Assembly: GCA_003175915.1 (NCBI GenBank)
Contig: PSRH01000111.1
Coordinates: 1 to 5,354 of the forward strand
Length of the DNA stretch: 5,354 nucleotides
Source: Candidatus Melainabacteria bacterium
Lineage (GTDB): Bacteria > Cyanobacteriota > Vampirovibrionia > Obscuribacterales > Obscuribacteraceae
Direction of reading: 5' to 3'
Shown: positions 1 to 4,986 of the stretch, piece after piece
Position numbering within the stretch: the first letter of the stretch is position 1
Layout of the letters: every line of letters begins with the position of its first letter
The notes under the pieces: model-generated
What the model saw: the letters and a program-made list of their open reading frames with translations, nothing else
Databases searched by the model: none
Told to the model about the DNA's origin: nothing
Translations under genes and position numbers: made by a program

Positions 1-2
1 AA

Positions 3-28
3 AAAGCCCTACTTTTGGGCTTTGTGTT
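3..28 (+). terminator. Rho-independent terminator of an upstream gene
   Basis: A perfect 7-bp stem AAAGCCC (3-9) / GGGCTTT (17-23) closes a 7-base loop and is followed by a T-rich stretch (TTTGTGTT). On the opposite strand the same hairpin is followed by five T's, so it could work in both directions. No minus-strand gene lies to its right, so it most likely ends a + strand gene left of the window. Confidence 0.7.
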
Positions 29-37
29 GCAATACTG

Positions 38-53
38 TCAGAAATCTGATAAT
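38..53 (+). promoter_or_regulatory. Possible operator and -10 element upstream of marR-type gene
   Basis: TCAGA-AA-TCTGA (38-49) is a perfect inverted repeat with 5-base arms. It overlaps a -10-like GATAAT (48-53). No well-spaced -35 is visible; TTGCAA at 28-33 is only 14 bases upstream and TTGTGT at 23-28 is 19 bases upstream. MarR regulators often bind short palindromes at their own promoter, so autoregulation is a reasonable inference. The arms are shorter than a typical MarR site, and this could be chance. Confidence 0.3.
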
Positions 54-109
54 CAATATGCTGATGAGTATGGCGGAAGGGGAACCCATCCATCTATATA
101 AGTCAGTCA

Positions 110-652
110 ATGGGCAAGATTAGCAATATGGAAAATCAATCAGATGACGGAAAACTGAACCGGGCGTTCGCCGACAGCCTTGGTTATTTATTGACTCAAT
201 CCGGGCGCTTGTTCCGTGAGAATCTGGCTGAGGCCCTCGTACCATTGGGATTATCGCTGCCCGAATACGGCAGCTTGCGCTTGATATCTCTCAACACGCC
301 CATGTCTCAAGGAGTTCTGGGTAGCCGTTACGGCATAGACAGAACTACTATGGTGGCAGTAGTGGACAATCTGGAAGAGCGCGGCATGGTAAGGCGCGAA
401 AGAAGTGCGTCCGATCGCCGCAGCTACCGGCTGTCACTCACTGCCAAAGGGAAAAAAGTTCTCTCGCGCGCACTGAGAATTACCACTAACGAACAGCAAA
501 AATTTCTGGTACCTCTAAGTAGCTCCGAATGGGCAATCTTAAAGGATTGCCTTGGACGCCTGATCGAAACTCACATGAAAGCTCCTGAACTGATTGAAGG
601 CAAAGACAACGTAAAAACGGCAAGGCAGCGGAAAAGGAACAAAAACGCTTGA
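110..652 (+). CDS. MarR-family winged-helix transcriptional regulator
   Basis: A 180-residue cytoplasmic DNA-binding protein of the MarR family, slightly longer than the usual 140-160 residues because of a charged tail. Residues 17-60 form the N-terminal dimerisation helices. The winged helix-turn-helix follows: the helix around 65-74 (SQGVLGSRYG), the recognition helix around 76-91 (IDRTTMVAVVDNLEERG), and the wing with the family hallmark S-A-S-D-R-R-S around 99-105, followed by a beta strand ending in LTAKG (110-114). The last 15-20 residues are rich in Lys and Arg and probably disordered. There is no good Shine-Dalgarno sequence before ATG 110; ATG 128 (residue 7) is an equally possible start. 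MarR proteins usually repress neighbouring genes until a small aromatic or lipophilic ligand or an oxidant binds. The target here is probably itself and perhaps the cassette 117 bases downstream; the ligand cannot be read from the sequence. Confidence 0.93.
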   Translation: MGKISNMENQSDDGKLNRAFADSLGYLLTQSGRLFRENLAEALVPLGLSLPEYGSLRLISLNTPMSQGVLGSRYGIDRTTMVAVVDNLEERGMVRRERSASDRRSYRLSLTAKGKKVLSRALRITTNEQQKFLVPLSSSEWAILKDCLGRLIETHMKAPELIEGKDNVKTARQRKRNKNA

Positions 653-715
653 ACGTCGAGCCGTATAAGTGTGTCTTTTCCAGACCTTTTCAAATCTGGC
701 CATTGCCTGGCTGCC

Positions 716-743
716 TTGAAACAGCTAAAAATAGTAGTGTAAC
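716..743 (+). promoter_or_regulatory. Possible sigma-70-type promoter of the three-gene cassette
   Basis: TTGAAA (716-721, five of six matches to the -35 consensus) lies 16 bases upstream of TGTAAC (738-743, four of six to the -10). Transcription would start near 750, leaving a leader of about 20 bases before the TTG start at 770. No terminator with a T-tract separates the regulator gene from this point, so read-through from the regulator gene is also possible. Confidence 0.35.
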
Positions 744-769
744 GAGCTGAACCAGGATACGGTGAATAC

Positions 770-1567
770 TTGACCAGTGACCTCAAATCCGACTATTCAA
801 CTGCACCTCTACCGCGTAGGCGCTGGAACGTCTTCGACCTGGTTACAATTTTTGGTGGAGACAGTGTGCCCGGCTATTTGATGTGCAGTGTCGACCTTTC
901 CTGGGCGGAGGCTCTGATGCGAAAACTTGCCGAGCGAGGAATCCACGTTACCGTTACGGCTGTGTTGATCAAAGCCATTGCGCTTGCTCAGAAACTACAT
1001 CCCTTGAGTCGCTCGATCATTCTTCCCTGGGGAAGGCTCGTCAATGTACCGCAAATCACCGCCGGCTTTACTGTGGAACGGATTGTTAACGGTGAGCCGA
1101 GCGTCTATTTCGGCACCATTTATGATCCAGTGGACAAGTCCGTCGAACAAATCGCTGCTGAACTACTCAAATACAAATCATCCGATATTGCTAGCGTTCA
1201 GCAGTTGGAGATAGAAGATCGATTTACCTCAGTTCCCTGGTTAGTGAGGCAGATTATCTTTCTCCTGGCCAAGTGCTTCCCGGCACTCAGGCTTAAATGC
1301 TTTGGAGCGACATTTGGTCTTAGCTCCCTCGGAAAATACGGTCCTGATTGGGTGACCGGTCCCTGTGTCTGCACCGCTACCTTTGGAGTGGGTGTGGCGG
1401 AAAAGAAACCTGTTGTCGATAATGATGTAGTGGCAGTCAAGTCTATGCTCAATCTGACGCTTGGTTTTGATCTTCGTGTTATGGACACGCATTCCGCTCA
1501 AAAGTTTCTCTTGGAAGTGCGTAAACTGGTCGAGGGCGGCATGGAAAGCGAGTTGCACCCAGCGTGA
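770..1567 (+). CDS. Stand-alone 2-oxoacid dehydrogenase E2-type acyltransferase-like protein, catalytic motif degenerate
   Basis: A 265-residue protein matching the C-terminal catalytic domain of dihydrolipoamide acyltransferases (CAT fold). The lipoyl and E3-binding domains of a true E2 are absent. Recognisable elements are an N-terminal P-L-P-R-R-R entry (13-18), the helix with VTVTAVLIKAIALA (60-73), the G-A-T-F-G-L-S-S-L-G strand (179-188, equivalent to the family's GTxGxTSxG) and the C-terminal helix KFLLEVRKLVEGG (245-257). The active-site motif HxxxDG, usually within DHRVxDG, reads D-L-R-V-M-D-T (234-240): the general-base His is Leu235 and the Gly is Thr240, while Asp239 is kept. Normal acyl transfer is therefore unlikely; a binding, structural or altered role is inferred. 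The start is TTG 770, the only start codon after the in-frame stop at 740, with AGGA (754-757) or GGTGA (761-765) upstream. The gene overlaps the next by four bases. Related stand-alone E2-like proteins exist in several phyla, mostly with unknown substrates. Confidence 0.8.
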   Translation: MTSDLKSDYSTAPLPRRRWNVFDLVTIFGGDSVPGYLMCSVDLSWAEALMRKLAERGIHVTVTAVLIKAIALAQKLHPLSRSIILPWGRLVNVPQITAGFTVERIVNGEPSVYFGTIYDPVDKSVEQIAAELLKYKSSDIASVQQLEIEDRFTSVPWLVRQIIFLLAKCFPALRLKCFGATFGLSSLGKYGPDWVTGPCVCTATFGVGVAEKKPVVDNDVVAVKSMLNLTLGFDLRVMDTHSAQKFLLEVRKLVEGGMESELHPA

Positions 1568-2682
1568 AAGCTTGTGTTCTTCTCTTAGGTTTGTTGTTTA
1601 TTGGCGCTGCCGCTGTAGCGCAAGACTTACCTTTGCCGCCTTGCCAACCAGCCACAGGTCCAGGTGGTGCGGCTGCATCGCACGCTAAAGTGGTTGCCCG
1701 AAAATATGATCAAGGGGACGCTGAATATTGGCTTTTCGAACCAGCCTCTCCGTCGCCAATAAGCGCTCCGGTTGTCATCTTCACACATGGCTGGAGTGGT
1801 ATGAATCCAAAGATTTACCAGGCCTGGATTGAGCACATCACCTGTCGAGGCAATATCGTCATTTTTCCTCGCTATCAAGCTGATCTGAAAACGAAACCGA
1901 CGAACTTCACACGTAACGCTATTCTGGCCGTCAAAAATGCCTTGAATCGCTTGCAAACAGAGTCTGGACACGTGCGGCCGAATTTGGAAATGTTGGCCGT
2001 AGTCGGACATTCAGCAGGCGGACAAATTGCGGCTGGAATTGCTGCTCTTGCGAAATCCTATGGATTGCCTCCTGTCAAAGCAGTTATGTGCGTGCAACCG
2101 GGCAAATCGTGGGGACCAAAGCGCTTGCAGATTCCTCTCGATGATCTAAGTAAGCTGCCGGCCAATACACTTTTAGTAACTGTCGCAGGAGACCGTGATA
2201 CCATTGCCCGCGATATAGACGCCAAACGGATCATTCGCGAATCGGTAAAGGTTTCTTCGCAAAACAAGAACTTTGTTATGCTTGTCTCCGACGATCACGG
2301 CGCTCCGCCGCTTATCGCCAACCATTTTTGTCCGACAGCGCCTGAACTTAAGGGCGGCCAACCCCAGACTTCCAATACTAGTTCTCCGCGATTGCCTGCT
2401 GCTGAGCCGGGGCATCCCTTTGCAGTCCTCTTGAGAAAAAGAATACGTCAACGATTTTTAGAGGTAAATGCGGAACAAGCTGGTAAAGCCGCCGGCAGCG
2501 AGAGACAATTTCACGGTGTCGATGCCATGGATTACTATGGACTTTGGAAATTGTTTGATGCCCTTGAAGATGCTGCTTTCTATGGACGGAATCGTCAGTA
2601 TGCACTTGGTAATACCCCCGAACAACGCTTTATGGGTAAATGGAGTGACGGAGTTGCCGTGAAGGAGCTAATCATCCAATGA
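1564..2682 (+). CDS. Secreted alpha/beta-hydrolase (esterase/lipase-like)
   Basis: A 372-residue exported serine hydrolase. Residues 1-19 form a Sec signal peptide (MKAC, then a hydrophobic core, then A-V-A before Gln20) with a type I cleavage site and no lipobox. The mature enzyme shows the alpha/beta-hydrolase order: oxyanion-hole region FTHGWSG (73-79), nucleophile elbow G-H-S-A-G-G with Ser150, acid in A-G-D-R-D-T-I (Asp212 most likely, by analogy with the D-S-I-A of PET hydrolases; Asp210 is the alternative), and His245 in S-D-D-H-G. The triad is thus complete. Four cysteines in the mature chain (27, 94, 176, 256) could form two disulfides. After a Pro/Ser-rich linker (about 262-290) a well-defined tail contains DYYGLWKLFDAL and NTPEQRFMGKWSDG (about 322-362), which I take as a family-specific C-terminal element. 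GTG 1564 overlaps the preceding stop (GTGA), so translation is probably coupled. The substrate is unknown; a chlorophyllase-, PAF-acetylhydrolase- or cutinase-like esterase is possible. Confidence 0.85.
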   Translation: MKACVLLLGLLFIGAAAVAQDLPLPPCQPATGPGGAAASHAKVVARKYDQGDAEYWLFEPASPSPISAPVVIFTHGWSGMNPKIYQAWIEHITCRGNIVIFPRYQADLKTKPTNFTRNAILAVKNALNRLQTESGHVRPNLEMLAVVGHSAGGQIAAGIAALAKSYGLPPVKAVMCVQPGKSWGPKRLQIPLDDLSKLPANTLLVTVAGDRDTIARDIDAKRIIRESVKVSSQNKNFVMLVSDDHGAPPLIANHFCPTAPELKGGQPQTSNTSSPRLPAAEPGHPFAVLLRKRIRQRFLEVNAEQAGKAAGSERQFHGVDAMDYYGLWKLFDALEDAAFYGRNRQYALGNTPEQRFMGKWSDGVAVKELIIQ

Positions 2683-3350
2683 AAACCTCATTATTTCTCT
2701 ACGGTATGACGTTCTTATTTTTGATTAAACCTGCTGATGCTCAACAACCCGACTTGAACAAATTGCTTGACTCAGTTGACCGCCCCTCGGGTTGGGCAAA
2801 AACTCCTGTATCGAATAGCAATCAGTCTGGTCAGTTCGCTAGCAAGGAATTCATGCACCACCATGACCCCTCCCTGCCACGAAATCAAATCGTGCAGCCG
2901 ATGGGCGATCCAGCGAACATGAATGCTGGTACTCAATGGCAACAAGCCGGACAAGCGGCCGGACCATTTATTCGCCAGCAAGTGCTCAAGTCGTTTCTCA
3001 ATGGATCAGGTTCTCAACCAGCTAATAATGCCGCTCAACCTGCACAAAGTAAATCATTTAGCGGATCGACTGCTTACAGTGACTGGCAGAGGGCGGAGAA
3101 TGAGGCGATAAGAGCGAGAAATTATGCCAGCAAGGCCCGCTACGATCAAAATCAATGGAATAGAAAAGATTCCGCTAATTCGGCCAACTACGCTGCGAAT
3201 GCCGCTAGACAGGCCTCAGATCGAGTCTATTACGCCTCGCTAAACGGAGATCCAACGGCCAAACAATACGCGTCAAAGGCCAAAGCGGCTGCCGATCGGG
3301 CCAGAGCCGATGCGAACCGGGCTCGTTACAACGCCGACACGATTCGATAA
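2679..3350 (+). CDS. Secreted alanine-rich helical protein of unknown function
   Basis: I do not recognise this 223-residue protein. It begins with a Sec signal peptide (hydrophobic stretch about 4-16, then A-D-A before Gln22). The mature N-terminal half (22-130) is low in hydrophobics and rich in Gln, Asn, Ser, Pro and Gly, with a His triplet at 60-62, and is probably disordered. From about 135 to the end it is rich in Ala, Arg, Lys and Asn and strongly helix-prone. It carries repeated motifs NYASKAR (148-154), NYAANAAR (170-177) and QYASKAK (196-202). Such a pattern suggests a long amphipathic helix or helical bundle, perhaps binding an anionic surface. ATG 2679 overlaps the hydrolase stop (ATGA), and AAGGAG (2662-2667) lies 11 bases upstream, so it is clearly expressed with the hydrolase. 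Working outside the cytoplasm alongside the hydrolase is inference from context. Confidence 0.75.
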   Translation: MKTSLFLYGMTFLFLIKPADAQQPDLNKLLDSVDRPSGWAKTPVSNSNQSGQFASKEFMHHHDPSLPRNQIVQPMGDPANMNAGTQWQQAGQAAGPFIRQQVLKSFLNGSGSQPANNAAQPAQSKSFSGSTAYSDWQRAENEAIRARNYASKARYDQNQWNRKDSANSANYAANAARQASDRVYYASLNGDPTAKQYASKAKAAADRARADANRARYNADTIR

Positions 3351-3357
3351 CCTACTA

Positions 3358-3387
3358 GCAAGGCGTTAACCACTCCCGCGCCTTTGC
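3358..3387 (+). terminator. Hairpin just after the cassette, possible terminator
   Basis: GCAAGGCG (3358-3365) pairs with CGCCTTTGC (3379-3387) with a single extra T, around a 13-base loop, only 8 bases after the last stop of the cassette. No T-tract follows, so it is not a textbook intrinsic terminator. It may end the cassette transcript with Rho or protect its 3' end. Confidence 0.35.
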
Positions 3388-3510
3388 AAAAGCGAGATTG
3401 ATCTTCATCTCTACTGGATTTCGAGGAGATTAATTTCGCCAGTATTAACCAGCGGGTAGGCTGCCACAACACTTTGGAAAGCCACTATTTGACTGCCTGC
3501 TAGCCGTGAA

Positions 3511-3520
3511 TGAGCGCTCA
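3511..3520. repeat. Perfect 10-bp palindrome TGAGCGCTCA
   Basis: TGAGCGCTCA is an uninterrupted self-complementary decamer. With its flanks (A before, C after) it matches 11 of 12 bases of the symmetric core of an ideal lac operator, a shape shared by LacI-family sites. It lies about 190 bases upstream of the predicted aroG transcription start, and no LacI-family gene is in the window. A protein-binding site is possible but unproven. Confidence 0.3.
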
Positions 3521-3548
3521 CTCTTAGACGGTTACGGGAAGCCGACCT

Positions 3549-3604
3549 GGCGCCTGATGGCCCAACCGGTAACACATCGGGAATATGGCCGGAATCAGGA
3601 CGCC
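3549..3604 (+). other. Long imperfect stem-loop, possible structured RNA
   Basis: Three helices stack in register. GGCG (3549-3552) pairs with CGCC (3601-3604). After a single bulged A, CCTGAT (3553-3558) pairs with ATCAGG (3594-3599). After a three-base bulge, GGCC (3559-3562) pairs with GGCC (3587-3590). The 14 pairs enclose a 24-base loop that itself has CCG/CGG arms. A competing pairing, GTTACGG (3532-3538) with CCGGTAAC (3566-3573, one bulged G), crosses this stem and would give a pseudoknot or an alternative fold. I match it to no known RNA family. Confidence 0.35.
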
Positions 3605-3652
3605 CCGGGCGAACGCCAAATTTAACAAAAGCATAGGTAAAGGATGTTGTGG

Positions 3653-3677
3653 AAAGGTTGCGAAGTCGGCAGCCTTT
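3653..3677. promoter_or_regulatory. 25-bp dyad overlapping the -35 region of the aroG promoter
   Basis: AAAGGTTGC (3653-3661) faces GCAGCCTTT (3669-3677) across a 7-base spacer, with eight Watson-Crick pairs and one G-U pair as RNA. The dyad covers the position where the -35 element of the extended -10 promoter at 3690-3698 should lie. That placement suits a repressor operator. As RNA it would be a firm hairpin, but no T-run follows to make it a terminator. Confidence 0.4.
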
Positions 3678-3689
3678 GCCCTGTGGATA

Positions 3690-3698
3690 TGCTATAAC
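3690..3698 (+). promoter_or_regulatory. Extended -10 promoter for the DAHP synthase gene
   Basis: TG-C-TATAAC at 3690-3698 is an extended -10 element (TGnTATAAT with one mismatch). No good -35 hexamer sits 16-18 bases upstream, as is common for extended -10 promoters. Transcription would start around 3705, leaving a leader of roughly 20 to 95 bases depending on which start codon is used. Confidence 0.45.
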
Positions 3699-3768
3699 CG
3701 CATTCTGTTGAGGCTGGCCGACGATGGAACCAAGTCCTAAGGCCGCTCATTCCTGGCCGAGTATTTTT

Positions 3769-3773
3769 AGGGG
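3769..3773 (+). promoter_or_regulatory. Shine-Dalgarno sequence bearing on the aroG start
   Basis: AGGGG at 3769-3773 lies 7 bases before an in-frame TTG at 3781. It is the strongest ribosome-binding site in the region and would add six residues (L-K-L-E-N-R) to the AroG-like start at ATG 3799. ATG 3799 itself has only a weak GGA (3789-3791), and ATG 3724 has GAGG (3710-3713) 10 bases upstream. Confidence 0.4.
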
Positions 3774-3798
3774 TCTTCAATTGAAACTGGAAAACCGG

Positions 3799-4854
3799 AT
3801 GACGCATAAAGTCGACGACTTAAGGGTGAGGGAAATAAAGGAGGTTTCGCCTCCGGCTACCCTTTTAGAAGAGTTGCCTTATACGGATCGATCAGCTTCC
3901 ACAACCTATGAAGCTCGCCAGGCCATTCATCGCATTTTGCACGCAGGAGATGATCGGCTACTAGTAGTGATTGGACCATGTTCTATTCACGATCCTAAAG
4001 CGGCTCAAGAATACGCTGAGCGACTTCTGGCTGAGCGAAAGCGCTATGCGAGCCAGCTCGAAATCGTCATGCGGGTGTACTTTGAAAAGCCGCGCACTAC
4101 AGTGGGCTGGAAGGGTCTGATCAACGATCCGGATCTTGACGAAAGTTTTCAGATAAACAAAGGTCTTCGCATCGCTCGCCAGGTACTGCTCACAATTAAC
4201 GAGGGCGGTCTGCCGGCAGGCTGTGAATTTCTCGATATGATTACTCCCCAGTATTTCGCCGACCAGGTGAGCTGGGGCGCCATTGGTGCGCGCACTACTG
4301 AGTCGCAAACCCATCGCGAACTGGCTTCCGGTTTATCCTGCCCTGTCGGTTTCAAAAATGGTACTGACGGAAACGTCAAAATCGCCGTTGATGCGGTCAA
4401 GGCTGCCTCACAACCGCATCACTTCCTGTCTGTTACGAAAGCCGGGCACTCAGCCATTGTGTCAACTAATGGCAACGATGACTGCCACATAATCTTGCGT
4501 GGAGGGCGAAGACCAAACTATGACGCCGATAGTATAAACGCGGCTTGCACGGAAATAGCTAAGGCAGGATTGGCTCAACGCCTAATGATTGATGCTAGCC
4601 ATGCTAATAGCGGCAAAAAACCCGAAAACCAAATTCCAGTTTGCAGTGCCATTGCATCTCAGATCGAGCGCGGTGACAAGCGCATCATCGGTGTTATGGT
4701 AGAGAGCAATCTCGTGCCTGGACGACAGGAGTTGGAAGCAGGCAAACCGCTTCGCTATGGACAGAGCATCACGGACGGTTGCATTGGTTGGGGCGACAGT
4801 CAGCGTGTACTGGAAGTGCTCGCGGCCGCCGTAGAAAAACGCCGTTCGAATTGA
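3799..4854 (+). CDS. aroG: Type I DAHP synthase, AroG-like (3-deoxy-7-phosphoheptulonate synthase)
   Basis: A cytoplasmic enzyme that condenses phosphoenolpyruvate with erythrose 4-phosphate to give DAHP, the first step of the shikimate pathway to aromatic amino acids. Counted from ATG 3799 the 351 residues align without gaps to the 350-residue E. coli AroG as I recall it, so its numbering applies. Metal ligands Cys61, His268, Glu302 and Asp326 are all present, as are the substrate-binding residues Arg92, Lys97, Arg165, Lys186 and Arg234. Blocks such as LLVVIGPCSIHDP, VMRVYFEKPRTTVGWKGLIN and GARTTESQ are unchanged. Residues of the AroG phenylalanine site (Asp7, Met147, Pro150, Gln151, Leu179, Ser180, Phe209, Ser211, Val221) are also kept, which predicts Phe rather than Tyr or Trp feedback. 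The frame opens upstream: TTG 3781 and ATG 3724 (25 extra residues) are alternative starts. It has its own promoter and appears unrelated to the cassette. Confidence 0.95.
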   Translation: MTHKVDDLRVREIKEVSPPATLLEELPYTDRSASTTYEARQAIHRILHAGDDRLLVVIGPCSIHDPKAAQEYAERLLAERKRYASQLEIVMRVYFEKPRTTVGWKGLINDPDLDESFQINKGLRIARQVLLTINEGGLPAGCEFLDMITPQYFADQVSWGAIGARTTESQTHRELASGLSCPVGFKNGTDGNVKIAVDAVKAASQPHHFLSVTKAGHSAIVSTNGNDDCHIILRGGRRPNYDADSINAACTEIAKAGLAQRLMIDASHANSGKKPENQIPVCSAIASQIERGDKRIIGVMVESNLVPGRQELEAGKPLRYGQSITDGCIGWGDSQRVLEVLAAAVEKRRSN

Positions 4855-4986
4855 GCCGCTCAGCGGGCGATCCTGGCAGCCCAAGATTACACCGCTGTCA
4901 TGTGCTGATTGCTTGACATGCGTATCATTGTTGTTTTCCTCCGTCGAAATCGGAATCAGGGTGTGCCAGCAGTAGGTTCTTCGCTT

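Larger units (their letters stand above)
3449..3625 (+). other. Open frame without a convincing start (possible gene relic)
   Basis: The 448-base stretch 3351-3798 between the cassette and aroG has no recognisable gene. Within it one + frame stays open from 3449 to the TAA at 3623-3625 (58 codons). The only usual early start is GTG 3506, which would give 39 residues (VNERSLLDGYGKPTWRLMAQ and onward). The amino-acid mix is protein-like, but there is no Shine-Dalgarno sequence and I recognise no family. It could be a remnant of a lost gene or mobile element, or simply a chance open frame across a structured segment. Confidence 0.15.

Noticed and set aside
58..123. 21-codon upstream ORF (ATG 58) overlapping the start of the MarR-type gene
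   Set aside because: It has no ribosome-binding site and no distinctive residues, and short overlapping frames like this arise often by chance.
1198..1558. Minus-strand frames inside the acyltransferase-like gene
   Set aside because: They are antisense shadows of a recognisable family protein, with no ribosome-binding sites or family features.
3644..3697. 17-codon ORF before aroG as a possible attenuator leader peptide
   Set aside because: It has one Trp and no Phe or Tyr run, its AGG lies too close to the ATG, and it ends inside the predicted -10, so it would not be on the aroG transcript.
3351..3798. tRNA, rRNA, known riboswitch, 6S, tmRNA, RNase P or CRISPR in the long gap
   Set aside because: None of their conserved cores is recognisable by eye, and there are no regularly spaced direct repeats.
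4856..4866. CCGC-loop-GCGG hairpin after the aroG stop as a terminator
   Set aside because: A four-pair stem with a three-base loop and no T-tract is not enough for an intrinsic terminator.
4913..4928. Consensus -35 TTGACA (4913-4918) with TATCAT (4923-4928) as a promoter for the membrane protein
   Set aside because: The two hexamers are only 4 bases apart, and no -10-like sequence lies 16-18 bases after TTGACA. TATCAT might act alone, but the evidence is too weak.
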